Below are positions 20,753 through 32,041 of a stretch of DNA of 64,000 nt, piece by piece. The stretch covers positions 200,327,232 to 200,391,231 of the forward strand of contig CM076990.1 in assembly GCA_039090855.1 (NCBI GenBank). The letters run 5' to 3'. The first letter of the stretch is position 1. Each line of letters opens with the position of its first letter. The DNA is from Macrothele yani (Eukaryota; Arthropoda; Arachnida; Araneae; Macrothelidae). The translations under genes were made by a program, and so were the position numbers. A model generated the notes under the pieces. That model had not been told where the DNA came from. It saw nothing but the letters and a program-made list of their open reading frames with translations, and did not search any database.

Positions 20753-22051
20753 CACAGTGTGGCAAAGAATTTTTAAGACTGGATCTGTAAAATAAAATAA
20801 AAACAAGAAATTGTAATTTGTTTTGGTTTGTTGTTCAAAATAAGTCCCTCCGGCTTCAATACACTTGTTACAGTGATTTAATAATGATTCGAATGCCTGT
20901 TCCAGTCACTTTGCGGAATTGCCTCCAAAGCACGTGTCGAAGCTGTTTGTATGGTCAAAATATCATCAAAATAACACCCTTTTAACGTCATTTTAAGTTT
21001 TGGGAATAAAGAAAAGTCACAGGGTGCTAAATCAGGCGAATACGGTGGATGATTCAACACACAGACGTTATTTTTCACCAAAAATCTACGAACAAGAAGT
21101 GAGGTGTGACTGAGTGCATTATCGTGCAACAAACACCAACTGTTTTCATCCCGATATTCTGGACGAATGCGACGAATTCTGCCCATCAAACACCTCAAAA
21201 CATTTAAATAAAACTCACCAGTAATTGTTTGTCCACTTGGAACAAATGCTTTGTGGATCGAAGAATGTAATTAGCATTGTTTTGATTTTCGATGGAACTT
21301 TTCTTGTTTTCTTTGGCTTGTGGCGAGTTTTTTGACTTCCATTCCGCACTTTGTCGCTTTGTTTTAGGATCATATTGAAAACACCATGTTTCATTACCTG
21401 TAACAATCGATTTTAAGAAGTTTGGATCATTTTCAGGGGCTGAAATGATGTCTCTGCAATGTGCACTTCTCCTTGATTTTTGTTCATTGGTTAACGTATG
21501 TGGAACAAATTTAGCACAGACTTTAGTTTTGCCCAAATCTTCATGCAGGATGGTTCGAATTGTTTCTTTGTTGATGTTTAAAGACTCTTCCATGATTCTT
21601 AGTGACGCACATCGATTGTTTGCCACGAAATCACACACTTTTTCAATAATCTCAGGTGTCCTAGATGAACTTGGTCTTCCAGTATGCTTATCATCTTCTA
21701 ACGTATCTCTTCCGTTCAAAAAACGTTTGTCCCACAGGAAAACATTTGATCTACTTAAACAAAACTCACCGTAAACTTGTTTCATCATTTGGTACGTTTC
21801 CGAGGCACTTTTGCCAAGTTTTGCGTTAAATTTAATAACAGCCCTTTGTTCCATCTTAATAATTCAACATAAAAAAATTTTTACTTCTCTAATGAACAGC
21901 CATTTTGTTTGAGTTACTTTAACAACTGCGCAGTACTTTTGGCAGAAAGCAAGCAGATGGTCACGATTTATAACGCATTCGCGATTACACTGGTGGCGCC
22001 ACCATAGGCTGAAATCTAGCGCCAGTCTTAAAAATTCTTTGATGCACTGTG
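20753..22051 (-). mobile_element. mariner element, complete ends
   Basis: 1299 bp, the standard mariner length, between TA dinucleotides (20751-20752 and 22052-22053). Left end CACAGTGTGGCAAAGAATTT; right end, inverted, CACAGTGCATCAAAGAATTT. Coding is on the minus strand. It lies about 130 bp before exon 3 of the host protease. Confidence 0.85.
20878..21854 (-). pseudogene. mariner transposase pseudogene with altered first catalytic site
   Basis: 21204-21854 encodes MEQRAVIKFNAKLGKSASET, the helix-turn-helix (SRSNVFLWDKRF), GRPSSSRTPE and the first catalytic block as VTGNETWCFQY, where the expected Asp is Asn. A frameshift at about 21200 moves into 20878-21198, which contains LLHDNALSHTSLLVRRFL (second Asp) and PPYSPDLAPCDFSLFPKLK (third Asp, DD34D type). 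Total about 322 codons, near the mariner norm of about 345. Inactive because of the frameshift and the Asn. Confidence 0.8.
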
Positions 22052-22185
22052 TATAGCTCTTCCTCTCATATCTCATGTTGTGTAATGCATTATTTTTTCA
22101 GTTTTGTTCTCTTTATATGGTGTAGTTTTGGTTGTTGGAGTGCATTTTTCTATTTATAAAATATATCTTTGCTTTTTATTTGTAG

Positions 22186-22249
22186 GTGTTCTGGATTAAA
22201 TAAATATTACAAAGGCGAATTATGTGAAAACAAAATAGATCTTTTCAAG
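22186..22249 (+). CDS. LMLN: Leishmanolysin-like metalloprotease, coding exon 3
   Basis: Small internal exon between a TTTGTAG acceptor and a GTAATT donor. It enters in phase 2 (completing a Leu codon) and leaves in phase 0. The 21 complete codons read CSGLNKYYKG then ELCENKIDLFK. The two cysteines fit the cysteine-rich segment that precedes the zinc domain in animal leishmanolysin-like proteins. Residues are about 128-148. The call depends on phases joining exons 2 and 4 without a stop and on the family layout; 64 bases alone would not identify it. Confidence 0.75.
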
Positions 22250-22924
22250 GTAATTTATTTCTTGATCATGGAAATTCACTTTTTTTACCTTGGGTGAACA
22301 TCTTATCTCTTTCTCCATTCTACTTAAAATTTTAAATACTTTTGAGAGCTTGGAAATATTCTAGTTGGATAATGCTTACCTAGGCATTCCGTTTCTAGCG
22401 ATGATTCACTTTTCTTGCACGTTTCGGGTCTTCATTAAAGCTATTGTCCTATTGTCCGTTGTATGTGCAGCAAACATTCACGTCAAACACACTGCTTAAT
22501 ATTTCCAAGTTTTTTAAATAATGCACGTAAAAATGAATAGTAGCCTTTTCCGATCGATTTCTAAGTCAGAATATGAACTGCTAATATGAATTGCTTTTGA
22601 GAGTATTACTTTGGGTGAATATTGGTGTCTTTGTTTGTATTGCTGAAAATTTTGTATTCTGGCTAAAGAAAATATTTTTTTCTTTCCTCCCATTCAATTC
22701 ATAGCTACAGGGGAAAACTTCAAGTGGTGTAGTAGTTTATGGTTCAGCAAATAATAAAATGAAGCATGTTTTCATTGTTAAAAGAAAGCTGGTTTGTGCA
22801 AATGTGTGTAATTTTCTGTCATAAAGCTTTGATTTGGTAATGACGTCTAATGCTCACATTAAGGATCCTTGTTACAGCATGTTACTGGATTTAAAAGACG
22901 GCAGTAAGCCAATGAATGATGCCA
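22250..22924. other. Intron 3 proximal stretch, no gene seen
   Basis: AT-rich, no repeats with a partner in the window and no protein similarity recognised. Confidence 0.4.
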
Positions 22925-23300
22925 GTGCACCATTGAAGACTGGAAATGGGTAACTTAGTCCAATGAATAAAGGTTCCAACTACAGCATACTGATGCGAGT
23001 ATTCATGTGCAGTGTAGACCACACAGGCTATGAACCCCAACTGTCAAATCTGGGTGTTATAGGACATTGGAGCTGCCCTAGTGGTTCAGTGGTCAGTGCT
23101 GGTGGCCCAAAATTAGGGATGGGTGACTTCTTATATCCCAGTGAGTTGCTCATGGTTACCAAAAAAAAAAAAAAAAAAAAAAGACATTGGCAGATATGTA
23201 ATGTTCTGGGGCATGTTTATGTGGGCCACCTTAGTTAGGACACCTTCTGTCTACTGAGTTCACCATCATCACAGAAGGCTATGTTAACCTGTGATCACAA
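22925..23300 (+). pseudogene. Tc1 transposase fragment interrupted by a SINE
   Basis: The text around the SINE reads like the Tc1 core: IEDWKWVT, RFQLQHTD and CRPH before it, and, after it, a counterpart of the GMFMWHHLGP region (TGGGGCATGTTTATGTGGG). Strong decay with many lesions. A SINE at 23071-23182 splits it. No ends were found. Confidence 0.45.
23071..23182 (+). mobile_element. tRNA-derived SINE, internally deleted copy
   Basis: Starts AGCTGCCCTAGTGGTTCAGT (box A region), lacks the box B half, and resumes at GGCCCAAAATTAGGGATGGG with the family 3' part (GAGTTGCTCATGG) and a poly-A of about 22. GACATTGG duplicates flank it (23063-23070, 23183-23190). Confidence 0.75.
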
Positions 23301-24047
23301 TATTTGGTATTATGTGTGCTTTAGGGTTAACATTCATACTTAGTTCAGTTGTTAATGACAAAAATACTCAAAAACTTTTTTTGACTTACCATAGTAGGAA
23401 TGTATTTTTGGTATTTAGTTAGTAGATTTTTTTAAGATGCAGACAAAAGTATTGATCTTAATATTCAATTAATTTTTTGTGGTGGTGGAAAATCTATGTA
23501 GCACTTTTAAAATGCACAAAAACAATGAAAAGGTCTAAAAATAATACACAAGCCAGGTAAAAGATTTGATGAAATTATATCAGCAGATATTTAGCTGATT
23601 ATACTTTTTTGGATTTTGGCAACTGCTTGTAAATATTTTTAGAAAGAGTCTTCCTTATCCATCTATCGTGGGTTAAGAATTCCAAGGCAACAGTTTTCTA
23701 TTGGTGTTTGTTTCATTATGCTTGAATCAGTTGGTGGTGCCTGTCAAATCTAGATGATTGTTTTATGTTTTCTTTTTGACTTTGTAGCTTAAGCTTTATA
23801 ATAGAATAATTAGTGTAATTTTAATATCCCAAAGAACAAAAGGTATGACAGTATGCAAAAGAATTGGAACTTTGCAGAGCGCAGTGGGTTAGAATTTAAA
23901 TTGAAGAGCAAGGTAACGGAATCTTAATTTACTAGTGAAAAGTTCATAAGGTTTTAATACTCCAATAATTTTAAAATACATTATTTTTTAATAATTTTAG
24001 CATATATAAATATACAAGAAAATTAGTCTTGTAAACAGAGGGTAGGA
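23301..24047. other. Intron 3 stretch, no gene seen
   Basis: AT-rich unassigned intron sequence. Confidence 0.4.
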
Positions 24048-25531
24048 TAATTCAAAAGCGAACATGTAGACAATAAAATATGTACAATTAATAAAAGAAT
24101 GCAGTGAATCTCATACCTATAGAAAAAAAAAAAAAAAGATTGCCAATGCAAAAGACTAGAAAACAAAACAGTTGAAATCACCAGGAGAGTTCCAGCTGAA
24201 TATGAACAGCTTTTCAAATCCCGACTAATGTAGGTGTAACCGATACAAGTGGGTGAGCTCCCTAAGCCATGAGACCAAACAAAATGAAAGACAGAAAAAG
24301 TTCAAAGGCAATGTCAAGAATAAATAGTAGCAACAAGGTTAGCAAACATTGCCAAACTAAGAAATCGAAAATCAAAATTACCAATCACAAAGCAAAACAG
24401 GAGGTACACGAAAGAACTAACAAAAACTTTGGCCAACGAAATGATTTAACGACAAATTAAAATTGAGCTCCCTGAATGTACAACTCTGAAAAAGTTTTCT
24501 AAGAATGTGAAACACGAAATGAGTAGGATATTTATTAATAACAAGCCAGTTGAATAAGCATACCAGTAGTGTGCCAAGAAAGGTGTCACAATTGCTGCAC
24601 ATATTAGCAAATTGAGGTATCTGAGCACTCATGATTTGGGATCCAGCATCTGTATGAGATACATCAATGACCTTCTGGTTTAGTGTGTGCATGATTTTTC
24701 TTGAGTAGCTGAGGATATTTATCCTGTAAGTTTAACTTTGAAAAACACTAACCTTAGTGAAAGAGAAGTTAACTATTTGGACTTGACAATCATGTTTGCC
24801 CCTACTATTGAGACCAAGGTGTATGATAAAAGAAAATAATTTAATGTTCATGTATGTTATGGTGTTAATTGGCATTCCGTTATATCTAGTAGAGTAGATC
24901 GTAATATAATTGTCTCGCAGTTCTTCCGATTTGCTAATATGTGCAGTAATTGTGACGCCTTTCTTGAGGTACTGGTATGCTTCTTCAACCGTCTTGTTAT
25001 TAGTGAATATCCCACTCATTTCGTGTTTTACATTCTTGGACAACTTTTTCTGAGTCGTAAATTCAGGGAGTTCAATTACCAAACAAAATGGAAAACAAAA
25101 AGTTCAAAGGCAATGTCGTTCAATTATTTTGTCGGCTAATTTTTTCGTTAGTTCTTTGGTGTACCTCCTGCTTTGCTTTGTGATTGGTTATTTTGATTTT
25201 TGTTTTCTTATTTTGGCAACATTTGCTAACCTTGTTGCTACTATTTGTTCTTGACATCGCCTTTGAACTTTTTTTGTCTTTTGTGTTGTTTAGTCTCACT
25301 GCTTAGGGAGCTCTCCCACTTGTATTGGCTTCACCTACATATTAGCCGGGATTTAAAAAGTCAAAAAGTCATTCGTATTCAGCTGGAGCTCTCCTGATGA
25401 TTTCAGCTGTTTTGTTTTTTGGTCTATCCAGTCTTTTTGCATTGGCAATCTTATTTTTTTTCTATAGGTATGAGATTCATTGTGTTCTTTTATTAATTGT
25501 ACATATTTTATTGTTTAGCTTTTGAATTATA
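24048..25531. mobile_element. 1.5-kb foldback element with coding inner arms
   Basis: Left arm 24048-24617 and right arm 24927-25531 are inverted copies; the spacer is 24618-24926. Outer ends read GATAATTCAAAAGCGAACAT and, from the right, ATAATTCAAAAGCTAAACAA. The inner part of each arm holds the same reading frame pointing into the spacer. A shorter direct repeat (ACCAAACAAAATG..AAAGTTCAAAGGCAATGTC) occurs at 24272 and 25078. Class unknown. Confidence 0.7.
24732..25082 (-). CDS. Unknown frame in foldback element, right arm and spacer
   Basis: 116 codons: MVIELPEFTTQKKLSKNVKH, then IFTNNKTVEEAYQYLKKGVT and AHISKSEELRDNYITIYSTR. Not recognised. The left arm has a decayed counterpart on the plus strand from about 24464 (IELPECTTLKKFSKNVKHEM, followed by a stop). 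The surviving copy has no frame lesion over 350 bases. The product, if any, would be small and soluble with no signal peptide. Confidence 0.4.
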   Translation of the reverse strand: MVIELPEFTTQKKLSKNVKHEMSGIFTNNKTVEEAYQYLKKGVTITAHISKSEELRDNYITIYSTRYNGMPINTITYMNIKLFSFIIHLGLNSRGKHDCQVQIVNFSFTKVSVFQS

Positions 25532-25540
25532 TTACCATGT

Positions 25541-25703
25541 GGTCTTCTTAGAGGAAGGCCACATGGGAGATGGGTGGATGAAATTCAAAAGTATGCTGGA
25601 GTAACATGGGGGAGACTTGCACAAGACAGACAGTTGTGGAAGAAACTTGGGGAAACCTTCATCCAGCAGTGGATTGATAATGGTTGACAATGATGATGAT
25701 GCT
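25541..25703 (+). mobile_element. RTE-type LINE 3' fragment with a short inverted 5' junction
   Basis: 25560-25703 encodes the end of the reverse transcriptase protein (GRWVDEIQKYAGVTWGRLAQ, then KLGETFIQQWIDNG) and finishes in GACAATGATGATGATG followed by (TA)n. At 25541-25560 the sequence CCATGTGGTCTTCTTAGAGG faces AGGCCACATGG, a small inverted copy of the LINE's own adjacent bases at the truncation point. Confidence 0.75.
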
Positions 25704-25710
25704 ATATATA

Positions 25711-26776
25711 TATATATATGCTAAATAAATATACTAACATAAGGTAACCAGGTGTGTGAATCCACTTGGTGAGCAGCCTACCACACTCTCACTTTATTCT
25801 CACTTTTCCATCTAACACAATCTATGGCAAACTGTCTGGAGTCATTCTTGTTACATACCCAAACTATTGCAGCCGTTTCCCTGTAATTTTGTCCATGATG
25901 AATTCTGATACCAGGCATGAAACACTTCCACGAATACGCGGAAATCCACTTTTTACTGTTCTGTTTTTGGTGTTACCGATATTCCAAAAATGCAATACAA
26001 ATATTAGGGGAGGGGTGTATGCCTCCCTCTTCCGGAAAGCAAAATCATTATGACTTCGAATGATGGGACGGTTACGGCGGGGAATGACGTCACCTCTTCC
26101 AGGGATGGGAATTCTGCGCCAAAGTGTGCCAAAAAGATCTTGCTCCATCATGCTACAAAAGGCAGATTTTGTGCCATTGTGCGCCAGAACTGCTGTGCCT
26201 CATCGTCGGGACTTCGGTGCAGTAAATTCTACATGTGCACTCTTCCGCTTGTTGCTGAGTAAGACCATGTGGTGGGAAGGAAGAAAGATTCGGTGACTCC
26301 TAGTACTACGGGTTTTACTTAGTTACTATGTAAATCGTCGACGGAAAACATCAAGTATGCTATGGAAATCGTCAGTCCGCTACGAACAACAGAAAACGTC
26401 GAGTATGCAACGGAAATCGAAAGTCTCAGTGATATAATGTCATTAAACTTCTGCGTAAAGTTTATTTTCGTGCTTTCAAGATTCTAACACTTGTTAAACA
26501 TTTTTGGGAATGTTTCTTGGGGGTTGAGAATGTCACGTCGTTTTCCGTTTCCTCATATAAACATTTTTCGACCAAGTGTTCCTCCCGCCTCCTTTTTTTT
26601 TCTCACTCTGTCTCTCTCTCTCTCTCTCTCTCTGCCTGATTATATTCTTATTTTTGATGTTTTCTTGTCATGTTTCTCATTTTTAATATCTTCAGTAATA
26701 GTGAAAGGGAGCGACCACATTTTTTAAAGATTTTTTTTAAATAATGAAATGCATGTTACCCTATTTCTAGTACATA
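25711..26776. other. Intron 3 stretch with a degenerate ~50-bp duplication and (CT)n
   Basis: The region 25980-26300 is more GC-rich than its surroundings, without a recognised product. GGAAAACATCAAGTATGCTA (26345) and GAAAACGTCGAGTATGCAAC (26391) mark two degenerate units with a spacing of about 46-50 bp. (CT)n at 26605-26633. Confidence 0.4.
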
Positions 26777-27772
26777 CAATCGTGGCCAAAAGTCATGCAC
26801 CAGTAGACTGAAAGTCAAATTTTTGATCTTTGAAGTCAACTTATACAGCATAATGGTAAAGTCAGGAATACATATTATACATCAATTTAAAGGGAATTTT
26901 ATGCTCAATTCAAATATTTTTACAGAATGTTATTACCAGTAATAGAAGTGAAGTTACGAGCAAAAGTACAGCAGCTAGTCATAAAAAGCAAAAAATAGTG
27001 GAATTTGTGAAATTAGTGTATAATGCATTTAACGTAAAATTATTGTACAGTAAATTATTGACACTTGCAGTACACTTGAAATAACTGACCAACGAGCAAA
27101 ATACGCTTTAATATTTAATTGGATACCCAGGGTTACTTAGTGACAATGTGTACCTTCTCGGCAGGAAACTAATGTGCTTCTTTAGTTGTCCATTGGTGAT
27201 AACATGGTGCCATACGACCCTTACAGACTCAATTAAAGACTTTAATTACTGAGAAGCTCGTTGTACACTAACGAGCTTCTCTAGTTGTCCATTGGTGATA
27301 ACATGGTGCTACGGCCCTTACAGACTCAAAGACTTTAATTGAGTCTGTAAAGGCTGTATGGCACCGTGTTATCACCAATGGATAACTAGAGAAGCTCATT
27401 AGTTCCATGCCAAAGAGGTACACTTTGTTACTAAGTAACCGTGGTTATCCAATTAAATATTAAAGCATATTTTGCTTGTTGGTCAGTTATTTCAAGTGTC
27501 TTGCAAGTGTCAATAATGTACTGTACAGTAATTTTACGTTCAATGCATTATACACTAATTTCACAAATTCCACTATTTTTTGCATTTCATGACTATATGC
27601 TGTACTTTTGCTTGTAACTTCCTTTCTGTTACTGGTAATAACATTCTGTAAAAATATTTGAATTCAGCATAAAATTTCCTTTAGAATGATGTATATATAA
27701 TATGTATTTCTGACTTTAAACATCAAAAATTTGACTTTCAGTCTACTGGTGCAGGACTTTTGGCCATGATTG
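26777..27772. mobile_element. 1-kb palindromic MITE with Tc1/mariner-type ends
   Basis: Near-symmetrical palindrome between TA dinucleotides (26775-26776, 27773-27774), ends CAATCGTGGCCAAAAGTCAT and, inverted from the right, CAATCATGGCCAAAAGTCCT. Arms are about 470 bp. The centre (27180-27400) contains three partial copies of CTAGTTGTCCATTGGTGATA in direct or inverted orientation. It has no coding capacity, so it must have moved using a transposase made elsewhere. Confidence 0.8.
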
Positions 27773-28412
27773 TACTTCTTCAAAACTAATCAATAAAAAG
27801 CAATAGTATTTGCCCCTTTCTTTTTTATTAAACGAAATTAAATTTCTATATTGGTATTAAATCTGTCCGTGGTAGAATCCGCGCCGTTTCCGTGTCTGGT
27901 AAAATTGTTTCACGGCAGAGTGAGCAAAGCAGTATCAATTTTTCACTTTCATTTTCCATAAAATTCGTGTTTTTCCATTTCTAAGTTACTTCTTACTTAT
28001 ACATGAGATTATTTCATGGATTCACGTAATTCCGCATTTTCAAGAAGCTGGGGTTTGTTGGGTTTTTTTGGAGGGGAGGGGGGGCTTTTCCGTCTGGGGA
28101 CGGTATTTCATCTTTCAAAACTTTCGAAAATGGAAGTTAAACTGAGTGAAGATTTTTCCCCCATGATCCTAATTTTTTTTTCTCGCGATGTTTCTTCTGC
28201 CCAGTATTGTTATTAAATATCATTTTAATGAATAAATATTTGTATTTTAGCTTGAAAAATGGAGGGGAAATGTCCGAAAACAGAAGTTGGACGGAACAAA
28301 GATTTTGCCGGCAATCGTAATCCCCGCTCATGTGACGTTCCGTCTACCCTGTATTGTTGTTAAATGTCAGTAATTTTATACTTTAGATGCAGTGAAGGGC
28401 TCCAGTTTAATA
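27773..28412. other. Intron 3 spacer
   Basis: Contains a G-rich run at about 28065-28085 and no recognised gene. Confidence 0.4.
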
Positions 28413-29944
28413 CACTGCCGGACAATTGCTAAGGACGGATGACGATAGCAACCATAAAATGGAAGGCAGGAAAATGTGGAAATTAGCATAAGTGCGGGAT
28501 ACAGTAAGACGTGTTGTGCGTATGCAAATTTTGGATTGCCGAACTTGTTCGCGACGTCATAGCGCTGATAAGAGATATATAGGATTTAACGCGTATTGAC
28601 CGTTGTTGTTCAAACGCAAAGTTGAAAGGGAAAGAATCAATTGACGAACTTGCAATTTTCAGTATGTCTTCCCGACATCACCTAGAGGATTTTACGCGCG
28701 GCCGTATTATTGGCAAGATTGAAGAAGGGCGTAAAATAACAGATGTTGCCAGGGAGTTCGACGTCAGCCACAGTGTTGTTTCAAGGCTTTGGAAATCATT
28801 TCAAACAAATGGAGAGTGTAGCAAACGTCACGGGGAGGTAGTGTTCGCAGTACGACACCTGCAGAAGATCGGTACATAGTGCTATCAACAAAAAGACACC
28901 GGCGCAGCACAGCTAGTGAGGTAGCAAATCAGTTTATGGCTGCTACTGGCAAGCGGATCTCCCGAAAAACTGTCGCCAGACGTTTGCATGAAGGAGGACT
29001 ATATGCCCGCCGTCCTGTTGTGTGCATCCCATTGTCCAGACGTCACCGTAAAGCCCGTTTGCAATGGTGCCATCAACATCGCAATTGGACTGATAACGAC
29101 TGGTCTGCTGTCATCTTCTGAGATGAGAGTAGATACAGTTTATCGTCTGATTGTCGACGACAACTGATCTGGCGTGATAGTGGTACTGCATATTGTCCAG
29201 CAAACATACAGGAAAGGGACCGATATCCGACATGTAGTGTCATGGTATGGGCTGGCATCATGATCAATGGCCGTACGTCCCTCTATGTGCCTCCAACTGG
29301 GACTATGACTGGCCAACGATACATTAATGATGTTCTGCTACCTCATGTTTGCATGTTCCGTGGTGCTGTCGGTGATAGATTCATTTTCATGGACGACAAC
29401 GCAACATGTCATCGAACAGTCGCTGTCCAGGAGTGTCTTGAGGGCGAGGATATTCAACGCCTCGTATGGCCAGCATGTTCTCCAGATCTGAATCCCATTG
29501 AAAATGTGTGGGATGCTTTGGGGAGGAGTCTTGCTGGTCGCCAATGCCCTCCAATAAACAAGGACGCCCTCATCCGTGCACTGACAGAGAAATGGGATAA
29601 ATTACCCCAACAGCTGCTTGATAATGTTGTGCAAAGCATGACACGACGTGGGGAATCTTGCATCGCCCTCCATGGTGGCCATATCCCGTATTGACATCTT
29701 ACACCGGAACGTCTACGAACGGTAATTGCATTTTTTTTCACGTTTACGTATTCTGCACACAATGGCCTGTTTGTCCCTTGAATGCGTTCCAAAGCCTTCT
29801 GGATTTCAGAGCACAATAAATTGTCTTTCTTGTAATGTCCTGGCATTCTGACATTATTTTATTTCAATTGGCATCCAACCACACTTACTTTTTTATGCGC
29901 TATATAGCCGTTTATGATCCGTCCTTAGCAATTGTCCAGCAGTG
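28413..29944 (+). mobile_element. Tc1-like transposon, best-preserved copy
   Basis: 1532 bp between TA at 28411-28412 and 29945-29946; ends CACTGCCGGACAATTGCTAA and, from the right, CACTGCTGGACAATTGCTAA, with the inverted similarity running to about 28 bp. Lesions in the transposase are few, so this is among the younger DNA transposons of the window. Confidence 0.88.
28664..29694 (+). pseudogene. Tc1-like transposase with one frameshift and one stop
   Basis: Start MSSRHHLEDFTRGRIIGKIE at 28664 (an earlier in-frame Met at 28622 is also possible). The first helix-turn-helix contains VAREFDVSHSVVSRLWKSFQ. A frameshift near 28840 leads into a frame with LSTKRHRRSTASEVANQFMA and RISRKTVARRLHEGGLYARR. 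TGA at about 29119 breaks the first catalytic block (VIF*DESRYS). From 29122 the frame is open: SVMVWAGIMINGRTSLYVPP, FMDDNATCHRTVAVQECLEG, WPACSPDLNPIENVWDALGR and the stop after GGHIPY. All three acidic catalytic residues are present. About 340 codons, the normal Tc1 size. Confidence 0.85.
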
Positions 29945-31623
29945 TATTTACATACATAAATTTCAATGAATCCCAAAACATGCACTTTTTAAGTTAAACA
30001 AATTCAGTGTCCTCTGAGTTGTTTTCCTGGCTCTCAAGTGGAAAATTCCTTTAGTATGAGGGGGTATGTACTTGATAAAGAATCCAGCAACATGAAAATT
30101 GAAACATTTTCATTTGTTCAAACCCTGAAATGTAAGTTACTGAATCTGGATAAGTCAGCCTTGGAATTTTTTAAGAAAAATGGTTATTTGCATGACCCTG
30201 TAAATAGAGATTTATGCCAGAATATGAAACCATCATATTCAGAAGAAAGAATTACAAGATAAGGAAGAAGAAATGAAAAGAAGACAAAAAAGGAGCTAAA
30301 TATTTCTAAAAACTTGTGCAGCAAATTGAAATCAAATGAATTGGTTCTAGAGAAAGAAAACTCTACCCGGCTAATTCATAAAAGAAGGTTAGAGCAAATT
30401 GTTAGACAGAAACAACTTAAGAAAATGAAATTTCATTAGTTGTGAATGACTTTCATTATTTATCTACAAAATGTCTAATGTTTTTTCAAGTATTTATCAT
30501 ATTTCTTCATTAATAATTTTTTGTCAAATCAAGAATGAACATTTATTCTTCATCAAACTTTTATTATTTATCAACAAACATATCTGAAGTTTTTCAAATC
30601 TTCAAGATTTCATTTCCATACAACATTGTTATCTTATAAAGACATTTGATTAATTTCCTCATTTGATTAAAGACATCGTTCTGTACTAAAGTGAGGGATT
30701 TTCTATGCATATACCTCATCAGCAATTTTTTTCCCTTACATTATATTGTACTACATATTTAATTTTCTTGAAACAAAATACATACATTAAATCTATTTAG
30801 TTGGCAGGCATGTGACCAATACATAAATTTCATGGTTTTATACATTAGAGAGTGAAATGCAAGATTCTACCCTTTGTTACCACCACCACCCACCCCGCGT
30901 GCACGTTTGTGGAAGTTCAGCTTTTCCTATCACTGCCCACTCTCATGCCTGTGGTACATGCATTTCTGATCTGACCTAGTCATTTGTTTTGTGCTTTGTG
31001 CTCATTTCATTATGTTTTTTTTTTGTTTTTTCAACATAACTTTATTTCGAATGCCAGTGATTGAAGTCATAGTCCATGTTTCTGCATTATAAGTTATAGT
31101 CAAACTTGTGATGGAATTATAAAGCTTTCATTGCAGCTGTTGGAAATTTTTTGTTTTGCTAATTTTTTTCCAACCTATTCATAGTTGTTCATCCCATTGC
31201 AATTGGCTTTTTTATTGATTGAAGGCAGCTGATATTTTCTGGGAATATTGTACCCAGGTAGTTTAACCTTTCAACCTGTTTCACAATTTGTCAATTCAGA
31301 GTTATTGAGATGTTTCTGACATATTACTGATTTTCATTATTTTTGTTACTCTCAGGTTTGTGGTCATAATTATGGTGATTTGTAGGTACTGTTTAATTTG
31401 TTAATAAGGTTTTGTAGTTTGATCATGGTGGTCTGCTATTAATATAGCATTGCCTGCACATTCAATGTGGAACATTTCATAGCTATTAATTGTAATGCCC
31501 CATTTCCCTCCAATATCTTGCTTCATCATTTCTTATATCAACGAATATATAAATGAATAATGTTATGCTGCTAAAACACTACTGCTTTCAGCAAGTGCAA
31601 CTGGTCTTCTAACAAAATACGTA
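29945..31623. other. Intron 3 stretch with one unassigned short frame
   Basis: A plus-strand frame at 30038-30262 (75 codons; LLNLDKSALEFFKKNGYLHD) is unrecognised and ends in a stop; nearby frames are rich in Lys and Glu. It may be a remnant of an unidentified element. The rest is AT-rich intron. Confidence 0.3.
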
Positions 31624-32041
31624 CACTCATTGTCAAAAAAATAGTTGCACCCAGAAGGACGTGTTGGATTGCAATGCTATTCGGGAGGAAGGTAAAGGTT
31701 ACCAGGAACAATAAATGATTAAACATTGAGACTCATATGGGTAGTATTTATTGAGCTACATGCCAATAGTAGTGTCTCTCAGTATGGCGTTGAGCCGCCA
31801 TGTTTGCTCATACAGCATGCCAGACATCTCAACATGGAGTTGTACAGGCTCCTAATGGTGTCCTGTGATAAGCCATTCCATGCAGTTTGAATCTTCTCAC
31901 GCAGTTCCTGCAGATTGTGCGGTAGGGGTGGAGTGTGGATAGCGTGTCCAATAGTATCCCACACACTTTCAGTCGGTGATAGGTCTGATGATACGGCTGG
32001 GCATGGCAGAGTGTCAGTGCCTTGAAAGCAAGCTCTTGAGA

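Noticed and set aside
25764..26300. Possible host gene in the GC-richer stretch
   Set aside because: Short frames on both strands overlap, with no motif, splice pattern or similarity that I recognise.
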